DNA from: Lepus europaeus
Taxonomy: Eukaryota > Chordata > Mammalia > Lagomorpha > Leporidae
Assembly (NCBI RefSeq): GCF_033115175.1
Contig: NC_084840.1
Span: 73,919,179 to 73,983,178, forward strand
Length of the DNA stretch: 64,000 bases
Reading direction: 5' to 3'
Shown here piece after piece: positions 59,601-62,690 of the stretch. Made by a program: the position numbers and the translations under genes. The stretch's first letter is position 1. Each line of letters starts with the position of its first letter. The notes under the pieces were generated by a model, which had not been told where the DNA came from, searched no databases, and was given only the letters and a program-made list of their open reading frames with translations.

Positions 59601-61340
59601 TCAGCCACTCCTGGAATAGGAAAAGTCCTCCTAACAGTAAATCCTTCCTTACAAGCTAATGAAAACAGTCCTCAACCTAAAATTTATAAGAAAATACACG
59701 ATCATATATTCTGGACAGCTGTTTGGAGGTCTTCCCTTATTTCACCTTGACAATGCTTTCATTCCAGTGTAACAATGTCAAACTCTCCACTGCTAAAAAA
59801 AAAAAAAAAAAAAAAGGCCTCTAGCAAAAGGGCATCTTCACACTTCTCTTACATCTTCAATCATGATTTCTTTAATTTGTTTTCCCTTTTGGAAGGAAAG
59901 CTTACTGTACCTGGTATCTCCCGTTGTCTGGAACAAATTGAAATTTGCCTGGGGCCAGTTCTACAAGATCGCCATATTCTGCAAACTTAAAGAAAAATGT
60001 AGGATGATTATTTCTGTTTTTTAGAAATTAAAGCAAACCAAGGCAGCTAGTATTATTCAATATCTTAGTTTGTGTTCTGTCCTCTGCCTCTGGGCTATCT
60101 TATTGTTTTTAATGCAGTGATTTATTTTGGTCATACATTTTATGTTTGCCAGTGATGTTTCAGAGGTGAGTGAAGGAAAATTAACACCTTCAAGTTTGTT
60201 GGAGGTAAGAATTCACTTTGTGGTTTTCCAGACCATGATGGGACACACAGGTAGGGGTCAAAGAGACCCAGCGATTAGGCAGGTGCCTGGGGAAATATTT
60301 GGGTGGATCTTAGGGGCACAACAGTGTCAGAATGGCAAGATGAGAGCCATATCTCTCCCTGAGTTAAAAACAGGTGTGAGGGAAAGAGCGGTTAGAAATG
60401 ACTGAGAAAGGGCAAACAGATGTGGATGTCTTGGTTTCAGTTTGAGATCTCTAAGATGCTCTGATGACTTTTAAAGTGTTGGAAAATATGATAGTTTCTA
60501 AGGAAGAGTGATTTTTTTCCCTCTGAAAACATGTCATATTTTTTTGGGGGGTATTTTTGTACATAATCACACTTCAAACATTACAAGACTCTGCATTTAC
60601 TAAGCTAGTCTCATAAAGCACTTTGCTTTTCTGGCATAAAATAAGCTCCTGCGTTGAGAGTGGCTAAGGGTCCCAGTTGGAGAACTGGAGCTCTATGAGA
60701 ATTATTCCGGCACTTGGGCAGCCCACTTGCCATCTGCCCCTTTAACAGGAGCATTTACAGTGTGCTTTTTATTCAAATCATTGTTCTCTTAGGTGTGAAA
60801 AACAATGGTGCTTTGATGATGACTTTATACTCTCAGTAAAACAGTGATAATGATAGTTCTTAAAAATAATAATAGCTAATAAGTGCATCCTAGTCCCTGA
60901 ACCACGCTAGGTAGTTCACATGCATTATTTAATCCTCATAACAAAATCATTAGCACTCTCATTTTCTAGTTAAAGGAGGAAGCAGCTGGGCTCCATAAAT
61001 TCTGCCCTATGGTCCCTGCCCATTTAACTTGACTTAATTATCATGCAATGCCTGTTAATAGTTCGAAGAGGAAATACACAGCTCATGGATTGTAACAGCA
61101 AACACCTGTGCTCAGATGCGTACTGTCCCAAGTTCCCCTCCTACACGGAATAAAGTCCTTAAATAGCAATTGTAATGGGTAATTTATATAATAGGCAATT
61201 GTAATAGGCAATTTTCTGAGCATAGGACAACACTGGCATCCTCGGCAAGTACTTACTTCCGAAAGTCCATTTGTGGGGATTTCGAAGGCTTGTGCTCCCA
61301 AAAGAAGTAACCAGGCAAGAAAACACGTGAGTCCTTTCAT
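19394..61340 (-). CDS. ITIH2: ITIH2, inter-alpha-trypsin inhibitor heavy chain 2 (complete coding region, 21 exons)
   Basis: Twenty-one - strand exons sum to 2841 nt (946 residues plus stop), the same length as human ITIH2. The product is a liver-secreted plasma protein. Two heavy chains are ester-bound to the chondroitin sulfate of bikunin, and TSG-6 transfers them to hyaluronan to stabilise matrix. In order: signal peptide about 1-18; propeptide to 54; VIT domain about 56-185; VWA domain about 308-468 with MIDAS residues D316, S318, S320, T386 and D421; processing site D702-P703; and a C-terminal propeptide 703-946. Glu282-Glu283 correspond to the human Gla pair, and sequons lie at N118 and N445. 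No stop or frameshift occurs. Nineteen introns are GT-AG; introns 11 and 18 need GC donors. The start was chosen because a signal peptide follows directly and the ATG has A at -3. Confidence 0.97.
19542..21016 (-). other. ITIH2 intron 20, largely repeat-free
   Basis: About 1.5 kb with no SINE, the longest SINE-free intron of the 3' half. No further exon or RNA gene seen. Confidence 0.5.
21017..21128 (-). CDS. ITIH2: ITIH2 exon 20 (residues 861-898): C-terminal propeptide
   Basis: 112 nt beginning [20 protein letters not shown] and ending GHTLTVT plus two bases of Arg898. The acceptor is TTTCACTAG and the donor CCAG|GTAGGC. Confidence 0.94.
21129..21582 (-). other. Intron 19 segment with GC-rich patch
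   Basis: A T-rich block (21211-21245) is followed by an unusually GC-rich block (about 21265-21340), then plain intron up to the SINE pair. No coding frame matches ITIH2. Confidence 0.5.
21583..21886 (+). repeat. C-type SINE, ITIH2 intron 19
   Basis: GTGGGGCCAGCACTGTTAGC head with a small deletion. A short duplicated piece (GCATGGGAGACCT twice) lies near 21733-21760. Confidence 0.9.
21911..22277 (+). repeat. Young C-type SINE with 35-A tail and (GAAAAA)n
   Basis: Young-type body ending CTGCCTGTC, then 35 uninterrupted A (22216-22250), then GAAAAA units to 22276. An intact long tail implies recent insertion. Confidence 0.95.
22566..22738 (-). CDS. ITIH2: ITIH2 exon 19 (residues 803-861): C-terminal propeptide
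   Basis: 173 nt beginning [20 protein letters not shown] and ending [27 protein letters not shown] is the family signature of the ITI heavy-chain C-terminal domain. The acceptor is TCACAATAG and the donor ATAG|GTAAAG. Confidence 0.96.
23035..23165 (-). repeat. L2 3'-end fragment, intron 18
   Basis: TATTGAGTACTGAGTGTCATGC..TAGTTCCTACACCTAAGAGC reads as reversed L2 3' sequence. Confidence 0.5.
23296..23494 (-). CDS. ITIH2: ITIH2 exon 18 (residues 737-803): C-terminal propeptide; GC donor
   Basis: 199 nt beginning [20 protein letters not shown] and ending HVAYQ plus two bases of Arg803. The acceptor is TTTGGTAG. The only join in frame with exon 19 uses CAGAG|GCAAGT, a GC donor; the GT four bases on would break the frame. 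Confidence 0.94.
23883..23996 (-). CDS. ITIH2: ITIH2 exon 17 (residues 699-737): heavy-chain processing and ester site
   Basis: 114 nt beginning [18 protein letters not shown]. The DPHFII motif is the conserved cleavage site: Asp702 becomes the C-terminus and is esterified to chondroitin sulfate. The acceptor is TATTTCCAG and the donor CAG|GTAAAT. Confidence 0.96.
24085..24860 (-). repeat. L2 remnant, intron 16
   Basis: ACAAATATTTATTGTG start, later CATATGTAGTGGGCTAGGTGC and GGCTTTGAACTAAGTCTTGAA, in the order of a reversed L2 3' half; patchy. Confidence 0.5.
24917..25235 (+). repeat. C-type SINE with perfect 15-bp TSD, intron 16
   Basis: TSD AGAAAGTAAATGCAG at 24902-24916 and 25236-25250 brackets a full-length copy with well-kept GGTTCGAGACC B box. 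Confidence 0.96.
25251..25705 (-). other. Intron 16 segment without recognised feature
   Basis: No exon with ITIH2 homology. Short frames on both strands show no family signature. Confidence 0.45.
25706..25955 (+). repeat. Old C-type SINE variant, intron 16
   Basis: GGGGCGGGCATTGTGGCACAG head, CCCCTGGGAGGTAGCAGGTGA middle, AATAAATAAATATTTG tail. Confidence 0.82.
26390..26800 (+). repeat. MaLR (MLT1/MST-like) LTR, intron 16
   Basis: CCAAACTCATACGCTGAGGC, GAAGCTGTCATGATAAATTA, TTGATCTTGGATTTCCAG, GAGCAGTGAGAAAGAAATG and TTTGCTATGGCAGCTCCAGC follow the consensus order of these non-autonomous ERVL LTRs. Confidence 0.75.
26837..27164 (+). repeat. C-type SINE with 14-bp TSD, intron 16
   Basis: TSD AAAAGTCACCTGTT at 26823-26836 and 27165-27178. 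Full length; its 3' end lies 111 bp from exon 16. Confidence 0.96.
27289..27426 (-). CDS. ITIH2: ITIH2 exon 16 (residues 653-699): variable linker
   Basis: 138 nt beginning [20 protein letters not shown] and ending PPPHVMR. This proline- and alanine-rich hinge is the least conserved part against human, yet it has the same length. The acceptor is TCTACACAG and the donor GAG|GTAAAA. Confidence 0.93.
27427..27831 (-). other. Intron 15 segment upstream of exon 16
   Basis: Moderately GC-rich with no recognised repeat. It holds the exon 16 acceptor and polypyrimidine tract at its low end. Confidence 0.45.
27832..28148 (+). repeat. C-type SINE, 5' end degraded, intron 15
   Basis: Begins at GGGCAGGTAAAGCTGCCTCC; tail AAATAAATAAATAAATCC plus A8. 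Confidence 0.9.
28396..28735 (+). repeat. C-type SINE, full length, intron 15
   Basis: GGGGTCGGTGCTGTGGC head to AAATAAATAAATAAATC. Flanks AAAATAG on both sides suggest a short TSD. Confidence 0.92.
28925..29212 (+). repeat. Old C-type SINE variant, intron 15
   Basis: GACTGGTATTTGGTGTAGAG head and GCACCATGGGAGGCGGCAGG middle. It ends about 50 bp from the weak exon 15 donor. Confidence 0.8.
29263..29432 (-). CDS. ITIH2: ITIH2 exon 15 (residues 596-653)
   Basis: 170 nt starting [20 protein letters not shown] and ending DHSCCA plus one base of Gly653. The [14 protein letters not shown] motif is typical of ITI heavy chains. The acceptor is GAACACAG. The donor CAG|GTCTGT is weak, lacking A at +3. 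Confidence 0.95.
29640..30010 (-). repeat. Ancient L1 3' UTR remnant, intron 14
   Basis: Reversed L1 text: GAGCAGAAGACACCAAG, CAGAATAGTGTCACTGCCC, CCAGCAACCACTGATTTTT. Confidence 0.7.
30505..30795 (+). repeat. Ancient L1 3' end, intron 14
   Basis: GATGGTCACATGGGTGACATAC, AACTCATGAAATTGTACAC and TTTTATACCTCAGTTACAA match L1M 3' ends in sense. Confidence 0.7.
30801..31129 (+). repeat. C-type SINE, full length, intron 14
   Basis: CAGGGTCAGCGTTGTGGC head to AATAAATAAATCTT plus A8. Flanks share GAACCCA. Confidence 0.92.
31316..31455 (-). CDS. ITIH2: ITIH2 exon 14 (residues 550-596)
   Basis: 140 nt beginning [20 protein letters not shown] and ending NQLLAE plus two bases of Arg596. The acceptor is TTGTCCAG and the donor CG|GTAAGA. 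The helical [11 protein letters not shown] motif is conserved in the ITIH family. Confidence 0.96.
31570..31595 (+). repeat. (CA)n microsatellite, intron 13
   Basis: About 13 CA units with one AGA interruption, between exons 13 and 14. Confidence 0.85.
31793..31978 (-). CDS. ITIH2: ITIH2 exon 13 (residues 488-549)
   Basis: 186 nt, 62 codons, beginning [20 protein letters not shown] and ending SIITATS. This is the beta-rich region after the VWA domain. The acceptor is TACTTGTAG and the donor TCG|GTACTT. Confidence 0.96.
31979..32835 (-). other. ITIH2 intron 12, no recognised repeat
   Basis: 857 bp of intron without SINEs. It contains a short GA run beside exon 13 (31996-32007) on the + strand, that is, a CT-rich tract ahead of the exon 13 acceptor. 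Confidence 0.45.
32836..33017 (-). CDS. ITIH2: ITIH2 exon 12 (residues 427-487): end of VWA domain
   Basis: 182 nt beginning [16 protein letters not shown] and ending [11 protein letters not shown]445 sits in an NVS sequon (NIS in human). The acceptor is AATTTCAG and the donor AAG|GTAACT. Confidence 0.96.
33085..33330 (+). repeat. Ancient L1 remnant, intron 11
   Basis: CAGTAATTCAACTCCTACAAAT, GGGAATAGCAGTGTTCACC and TACTATGCCATTATTAAAAAGAA follow an L1M 3' UTR. Confidence 0.6.
33331..34207 (-). other. Intron 11 segment, mostly unassigned
   Basis: AT-rich with TATG-type low complexity near 33380-33470; no exon seen. Confidence 0.4.
34208..34481 (+). repeat. C-type SINE, internally shortened, intron 11
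   Basis: AGGGGCCAATGTTGTGGC head. It lacks part of the CTCCTGGCTTCGGATCGG region. Its 3' end is about 190 bp from the GC donor of exon 11. Confidence 0.9.
34672..34797 (-). CDS. ITIH2: ITIH2 exon 11 (residues 385-427): VWA domain; GC donor
   Basis: 126 nt beginning [17 protein letters not shown] and ending LVSDGDPTV. It supplies MIDAS residues T386 and D421. The acceptor is CTTCAACAG. The 3' edge that joins exon 12 in frame is GTAG|GCAAGT, a GC donor; the nearest GT, four bases later, shifts the frame. Confidence 0.95.
34925..35222 (+). repeat. Old C-type SINE variant, intron 10
   Basis: AGGGACAGCACTTGGTGCAG head and GTGCACCCTAGGAGCCATC middle; the tail has decayed to TTAATATTTTTTT. Confidence 0.8.
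35719..35887 (-). CDS. ITIH2: ITIH2 exon 10 (residues 329-385): VWA domain
   Basis: 169 nt beginning [20 protein letters not shown] and ending KIQPSG plus one base of Gly385. The acceptor is TGAAATAG and the donor GAG|GTGAGT. Confidence 0.97.
35888..36567 (-). other. Intron 9 segment before exon 10
   Basis: No recognised repeat or exon. It holds the exon 10 acceptor region at its low end. Confidence 0.4.
36582..36933 (+). repeat. Young C-type SINE with 14-bp TSD, intron 9
   Basis: TSD AAAAATCTTATTTA at 36568-36581 and 36934-36947. The body is rich in retained CpG. The tail is (AAAAT)n after CTGCCTGTC. Confidence 0.96.
37283..37392 (-). repeat. Old SINE fragment in the L2
   Basis: TTTAGATTTATTTTGGTGCC, then GCAGGAAGCTGGAGTCAGG and GATACCTGACATGGGGC. 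Ends are uncertain. Confidence 0.45.
37418..37755 (-). repeat. C-type SINE in the L2
   Basis: Sense to ITIH2. Long GA run; AGTCCTCCTT occurs on both flanks as an imperfect TSD. Confidence 0.93.
37995..38291 (+). repeat. Old C-type SINE variant in the L2
   Basis: GGGCAGGCATTTGGTGCGGC head and CCCTGGGAGGCAACAGGTGA middle. The A-rich tail is lost. Confidence 0.82.
38750..39081 (-). repeat. Old C-type SINE variant in the L2
   Basis: TTTATTTATTAATTACTTATTTG start and GCTAAGCCACAACATCTG end. The next SINE abuts its head. Confidence 0.82.
39092..39422 (-). repeat. C-type SINE abutting older SINE
   Basis: TSD CTATACTTTTT at 39081-39091 and 39423-39433. Full length with a B box near AGAACCGG. Confidence 0.94.
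39686..40694 (-). other. Intron 9 segment after exon 9
   Basis: About 1 kb without a recognised repeat. A purine-rich GGAG tract lies near 40438-40500. No exon seen. Confidence 0.45.
40695..40811 (-). CDS. ITIH2: ITIH2 exon 9 (residues 290-328): start of VWA domain, MIDAS
   Basis: 117 nt, 39 codons. [12 protein letters not shown] carries the DxSxS metal-binding motif (D316, S318, S320). The acceptor is ATTTCAG and the donor CAA|GTAAGT. Confidence 0.97.
41090..41510 (-). repeat. L2 remnant, intron 8
   Basis: GTCCCTGCCCTCACGGAGCTC, GGACCTGAGGGTGAGCTTGG, GTTCCAGACAGTGCAACTG and AGATCATGGAAGATCTCGCTG follow reversed L2. Confidence 0.65.
41511..42144 (-). other. Intron 8 segment next to exon 8
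   Basis: No recognised repeat or exon. It carries the exon 8 donor at its high end. Confidence 0.4.
42145..42273 (-). CDS. ITIH2: ITIH2 exon 8 (residues 247-289): linker with Gla-site glutamates
   Basis: 129 nt, 43 codons, beginning [12 protein letters not shown] and ending EEKAGELE. Glu282-Glu283 match residues reported as gamma-carboxyglutamate in human ITIH2. Two cysteines, C261 and C264, are conserved. The acceptor is CTTCCCAG and the donor GAG|GTGCGT. Confidence 0.95.
42274..42823 (-). other. ITIH2 intron 7, repeat-free
   Basis: 550 bp with no interspersed element recognised, bounded by exons 7 and 8. Confidence 0.5.
42824..42931 (-). CDS. ITIH2: ITIH2 exon 7 (residues 211-246): VIT-VWA linker
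   Basis: 108 nt, 36 codons, beginning [20 protein letters not shown]. The acceptor is ATCTCTAG. The donor AAG|GTACCC is weak at positions +4 to +6. Both edges are phase 0. Confidence 0.94.
43125..43325 (+). repeat. MIR-like SINE fragment, intron 6
   Basis: GTGCTTCACGTGGATTAATCC..CAGATGCAGAAGCAGGGACTG..GGCAGAGCCAGGCTTCAAGC..GAGCTCTTGATTCC, with an ATT/ACC triplet expansion inside. Confidence 0.65.
43326..44345 (-). other. Intron 6 segment with 11-bp tandem repeat
   Basis: No exon seen. It includes a tandem array of TTGTTGAGTAT at 44150-44190; otherwise unique-looking. Confidence 0.5.
44150..44190 (+). repeat. 11-bp tandem repeat, about 3.5 copies
   Basis: Units TTGTTGAGTAT at 44150-44160 and 44161-44171, one-base variant CTGTTGAGTAT at 44172-44182, then partial TTGTTG. 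Confidence 0.9.
44346..44675 (+). repeat. C-type SINE, full length, intron 6
   Basis: GGGGCCGGCACTGTGGCGCAGTGGG head; tail AAATAAAATAAATCTTTCT. Confidence 0.94.
44879..44905 (+). repeat. (TTAAT)n pentamer repeat
   Basis: Four TTAAT-like units decaying into TTAAG. Confidence 0.7.
45029..45368 (+). repeat. C-type SINE with long TC run, intron 6
   Basis: GGGGCCAGTGCTGTGGCGCAA head and an uninterrupted TC tract (about 45281-45312) before CTGCCTCTGG. Confidence 0.94.
45600..46060 (+). repeat. MaLR (MLT1/MST-like) LTR, intron 6
   Basis: CCAGTATCTGGAACCTGTGAATG, TATTTGGAAAAGAGGTC, GTTCTCATGAGAGAAAGGC, GCTGACACTTTGAGTTCAG and TCCTCCAGATGCAGTGAGG keep MLT1/MST order. Confidence 0.7.
46226..46549 (+). 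repeat. C-type SINE, 5' unit of a dimer, intron 6
   Basis: GGGGCTAGTGTTGTGGC head, AATAAATAAAAGAAGC tail, joined directly to a headless second unit. Confidence 0.88.
46550..46820 (+). repeat. C-type SINE, headless 3' unit of a dimer, intron 6
   Basis: Starts at CTTCTGATCCAGCTC and ends AATAAATAAATAAATAAATC plus T/A runs. AAGCAAAATAA occurs at 46211-46221 and 46821-46831 around the pair. Confidence 0.9.
46821..47185 (+). repeat. Ancient L1 3' end, intron 6
   Basis: ATAAGCCAGACACAAAAAGAC, AATACTGTGTATTC, AACTATAGTTCATGATAATGC and AAAATTAATAAAAAGC follow an L1MA-like 3' UTR. Confidence 0.75.
47368..47530 (-). CDS. ITIH2: ITIH2 exon 6 (residues 156-210): VIT domain, end
   Basis: 163 nt starting [20 protein letters not shown] and ending LAKHLE. 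The [17 protein letters not shown] stretch is nearly identical to human. The acceptor is ACCTTTAG and the donor GAG|GTGAGC. Confidence 0.96.
47845..47975 (+). repeat. Possible MIR fragment, intron 5
   Basis: GAGAAGTAGCTTTCTCAAGATC..GCTACTCAGTTGCAAGAC resembles the MIR core. Weak. Confidence 0.4.
47976..48852 (-). other. Intron 5 segment, unassigned
   Basis: No exon seen. A 127-codon - strand frame (48243-48626) has no family signature and I treat it as chance. Confidence 0.45.
48867..49193 (-). repeat. Young C-type SINE with near-perfect TSD, intron 5
   Basis: TSD GTACTCACCTCTTT (48853-48866) and GTACTCATCTCTTT (49197-49210), one mismatch. Sense to ITIH2. Confidence 0.95.
49346..49410 (+). 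repeat. Old SINE head fragment, intron 5
   Basis: GTGGGTGTTTGGTGTAGTTG to TATATTAGAATCC, followed directly by another SINE. Confidence 0.65.
49412..49750 (+). repeat. C-type SINE, full length, intron 5
   Basis: AGGGGCTGGCGCTGTGGC head to AAATAAATAAATC plus T9. Confidence 0.93.
50079..50183 (-). CDS. ITIH2: ITIH2 exon 5 (residues 121-156): VIT domain
   Basis: 105 nt encoding [20 protein letters not shown] to KTAGLV, with split codons for Met121 and Arg156. It holds the [11 protein letters not shown] signature of VIT domains. The acceptor is TTTTCCAG and the donor AG|GTAAGG. Confidence 0.95.
50495..50935 (-). repeat. Rabbit-type L1 3' UTR, intron 4
   Basis: Same element as 13970-14440 in the opposite orientation. 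Its C-rich tract (50557-50583) is the complement of the G-rich L1 segment. Confidence 0.85.
51032..51345 (+). repeat. C-type SINE with 10-bp TSD, intron 4
   Basis: TSD AAGAATTTGG at 51022-51031 and 51346-51355. The tail is AATAAATAAATAACTC then T12. Confidence 0.94.
51370..51740 (+). repeat. MaLR (MST/MLT1-like) LTR, intron 4
   Basis: GCAATGGACTGAATGTTTGC, GACCTTATAAGAAAGGC, CCAGAACTATGAGAAACAAC and TATAAGCCACCCAGACTAG are diagnostic. A T16 run interrupts the 5' part. Confidence 0.8.
51741..52134 (-). other. Intron 4 segment, unassigned
   Basis: T-rich block near 51825-51845; no exon found. Confidence 0.4.
52135..52215 (+). repeat. MIR-like fragment, intron 4
   Basis: GACAAATGGCTTGTCCAAGGTC then ACACAGCTGATGCAGATCAG is the MIR core region. 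Confidence 0.65.
52216..52647 (-). other. Intron 4 segment, unassigned
   Basis: A-rich; no recognised repeat or exon. Confidence 0.4.
52648..52945 (-). repeat. Old C-type SINE variant, intron 4
   Basis: AAACATATTAATTTATTTG start and GGAACTGCCCCGCCC end. Confidence 0.8.
53172..53475 (+). repeat. Old C-type SINE variant, intron 4
   Basis: GGGAGTTTGGATCACTGGTT head, GCCTTGGGAGGCAACAGCTGA middle, TTTCAAATAAGATAAATAC tail. Confidence 0.8.
53521..54145 (+). repeat. C-type SINE interrupted by nested SINE, intron 4
   Basis: Head 53521-53612, body resumes 53898-54145. TCCACTTCT is repeated on each side of the insert. Confidence 0.92.
53613..53897 (-). repeat. Young C-type SINE nested in another SINE, intron 4
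   Basis: Runs from TTTTTTGACATGTAGAGTTG to GGACTAGAACCCGGTGCCC. The 5' head is missing. Confidence 0.9.
54146..54482 (-). repeat. Young C-type SINE at tail of another SINE, intron 4
   Basis: T15, GACAGGCAGAGTGG, and GCCACGGCGCCGGC head. Sense to ITIH2. Confidence 0.94.
54571..54621 (-). repeat. Young SINE, 3' end only, intron 4
   Basis: T17 then GACAGGCAGAGTGGATAGTG and a GA run. Only the last ~50 bp of the element. Confidence 0.9.
54622..54850 (-). repeat. Ancient L1 remnant, intron 4
   Basis: TTTTCAAACATACAAAAAATAGG, ATCAATACTTGGCCAATCTT and ATATCATTTCATCCATGAACAC follow reversed L1M text. Confidence 0.65.
54851..55463 (-). other. Intron 4 segment next to exon 4
   Basis: No recognised repeat; the exon 4 donor is at its high end. 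Confidence 0.4.
55464..55633 (-). CDS. ITIH2: ITIH2 exon 4 (residues 65-121): VIT domain, first part
   Basis: 170 nt beginning [17 protein letters not shown] and ending ISNFS plus two bases of Met121. N118 lies in an NFS sequon that is glycosylated in human. The acceptor is CAATTTCAG and the donor AT|GTGAGT. Confidence 0.96.
55634..57002 (-). other. ITIH2 intron 3, repeat-free
   Basis: 1369 bp with no SINE. A 130-codon + strand frame (56320-56712) has no family signature and overlaps nothing; treated as chance. Confidence 0.5.
57003..57035 (-). CDS. ITIH2: ITIH2 exon 3 (residues 54-64): microexon at mature N-terminus
   Basis: Only 33 nt, coding [11 protein letters not shown]. The mature chain should start at Ser55 by analogy with human. 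The acceptor is TTTCCGCAG, the donor AGG|GTGAGT, and both edges are phase 0, so skipping would keep the frame. Confidence 0.88.
57036..57564 (-). other. Intron 2 segment before exon 3
   Basis: No repeat recognised. Carries the exon 3 acceptor TTTCCGCAG. Confidence 0.4.
57565..57908 (-). repeat. C-type SINE, intron 2
   Basis: TTTTTTAAAGATTTATTTATTTC start. Imperfect TSD: TGCCTTTACCATTTT before, TGCCTTTACTGTTTT after. Confidence 0.93.
58330..58650 (-). repeat. Old C-type SINE variant, intron 2
   Basis: AATTATTTACTTATATTTG start, a long GA tract (58341-58432), and GAGCTAAATGTTCGTTCCC end. Confidence 0.78.
58693..58956 (-). repeat. 3'-truncated C-type SINE with 18-bp TSD, intron 2
   Basis: TSD ATCGAATGATTAAGTTTT at 58675-58692 and 58957-58974. 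The poly-A (T on +) joins directly to the CCCTTCTGTTGGTTCACTCC part, so the TC-rich and CTGTC end is missing. Confidence 0.95.
59081..59387 (+). repeat. 5'-truncated C-type SINE with TSD, intron 2
   Basis: TSD AAAAATTCATAC at 59069-59080 and 59388-59399. The body starts at CCGGGTAAAGCCGCC, so the first ~30 bp never integrated. Confidence 0.94.
59396..59910 (-). other. Intron 2 segment after exon 2
   Basis: No recognised repeat apart from an A22 run near 59795-59816. Exon 2 donor at its high end. Confidence 0.45.
59911..59985 (-). CDS. ITIH2: ITIH2 exon 2 (residues 29-53): N-terminal propeptide
   Basis: 75 nt, 25 codons, beginning [15 protein letters not shown]. This is the segment removed from the mature heavy chain. 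The acceptor is TTTCTTTAAG; an internal CAG six bases later would lose phase with exon 1. The donor is CAG|GTACAG. Confidence 0.9.
59986..60849 (-). other. Intron 1 segment, unassigned
   Basis: No SINE or exon seen. First-intron sequence that could hold regulatory sites, but none is recognisable. Confidence 0.4.
60850..60995 (+). repeat. MIR-like SINE fragment, intron 1
   Basis: AATAATAGCTAATAAGTGC..TAGGTAGTTCACATGCATTATTTAATCCTCATAAC is the 5'/core part of MIR. Confidence 0.7.
61257..61340 (-). CDS. ITIH2: ITIH2 exon 1 (residues 1-28): signal peptide
   Basis: Starts with [15 protein letters not shown], a basic residue then a leucine-rich hydrophobic core ending AQA, which is a typical secretory signal. 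It ends NGLSE with donor GAA|GTAAGT, phase 0. An in-frame ATG lies 99 nt upstream with no stop between. Confidence 0.94.
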
Positions 61341-61580
61341 TTTTTCTGGACAGCTTTGCCAAGTTCCCCCTGGAGCAGTTGGTCTGGGAATTCCACTCCT
61401 TCCTACTGAACCACGTTCAAAAGAACACCAGAGAAGCACATTGCGTTTTGAAAAAAGAAGACCACGACGAAGAAGGCTCTCTAATTTTGTTCAGAATCGG
61501 GACAAATATTTGTTCTGGAGCTCAAACTTGAGCTGTGGGGGCGGATCGGACACCCAGAGGTTATTCAAACAGCAGAGGCA
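61341..61580 (-). promoter_or_regulatory. ITIH2: Likely ITIH2 proximal promoter and 5' UTR
   Basis: This is the sequence just upstream of the ITIH2 start codon. It has no CpG-island character and no clear TATA box. It holds a perfect 12-bp palindrome ACAAATATTTGT (61502-61513) overlapping a FOXA-like TATTTGTTC (61507-61515), and GGTTATTCAAAC (61559-61570), which is a partial HNF1-like site. Both fit a liver-expressed gene. The transcription start is inferred, not seen. Confidence 0.45.
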
Positions 61581-62355
61581 AAGCAGTCGCTGGGTTGTGA
61601 GGACAAATCAGGGTCAGGTGGTTGCGCTTTTTTTTTTTTTCTTTTTGCTTTTGTTAATTTCTATTGATCTTAAAAATCAGAGACCTGAAGATAATTGTCA
61701 TCTTTTTAAAAGGACCCCAGGGAAGAGCTACACCAAGAAAGAGAGCTGGAAAGAGAAAAGTTAAGGTGAAAAGTTTCCGGAGACAAAATCGTTTGATTTA
61801 AATGAGAGCGGAGGGAATTTTCAAAAAGTGGGAGACAAAACACGATGGTTTTCTGAGCCAAGAATTCATTGCTGTTTTTTCTCTGTCTCTGATAACGGAG
61901 GGTGTACTGCATGCAAAGAACGGCGAGCGGCTGCGCAGGAGACAAAGTGAGCTCTCCCGGGAGGTGATTCAGGAGTGTCTTTGATTAAAGCCATGGTGTC
62001 TGTTGCTGCTATCCCACTGGCTCAGAAATTAGGGAAAGCCCCATATGGAAGCATATCACCTCGGTCCTTCCCATCCATGGTCCAGCTTCACGATAACATT
62101 AATTCAGGTTCACTGAGCTTATCACTGGTGTCAGGTCCTTTTATTTGCATTGCATGTGGATCAGCTGTCTATGTTAAAGGGAAATGGTTTAAAGCTTATA
62201 GTAAGTTAGGAATGAAGAGGAGACATACAGTGACTAATGTGCAAAATATTTCATACTAAATTGAAATATTAGGCTCCATGGTCTGCTTTTAAATTTACCA
62301 ACATGTCAAATTTGTAAGACATCTTCTGGAGATGCAAAACATTAAAAATGTCCTA
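61581..62355 (-). other. Upstream flank of ITIH2
   Basis: No recognised repeat. The largest + strand frame (61273-61764) runs across exon 1 antisense and has no family signature. Confidence 0.45.
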
Positions 62356-62690
62356 TAGGAGTAGCTGTTACAGAGCAGTGGGTTAAGCTGCCACCTGTAC
62401 CCCCAGCATTCCATGTGAGCACCAGTTTAAGTCCTGGCTGCTGTGCTTCCAATCCAGCTCCCTGCGAATTAATGCTCCTGGGAAAAGCTGTAGAAGATGG
62501 CCCGAGTGTTTGGGCCACTGCCACCCACGTGGGAGACCTGGATGGAGTTCCAGGCTCCTGGTTTTGGCCTGGTCCAATCCTGGCCATTGTGGTTATTTGG
62601 AGAGTGAACCAACAGATGGAAGATCTCTCTCTCTCTCTCTCTAACTCTGCTAAACAAACAAACAAATAAATCTATTATTAAAAATATCCA
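62356..62690 (+). repeat. Older C-type SINE, upstream of ITIH2
   Basis: AGGAGTAGCTGTTACAGAGCAG head; tail AAACAAACAAACAAATAAATC. Confidence 0.87.

Noticed and set aside
61273-61764. 163-codon + strand open frame over ITIH2 exon 1
   Set aside because: Antisense to the signal-peptide exon and promoter; composition and content show no family signature.
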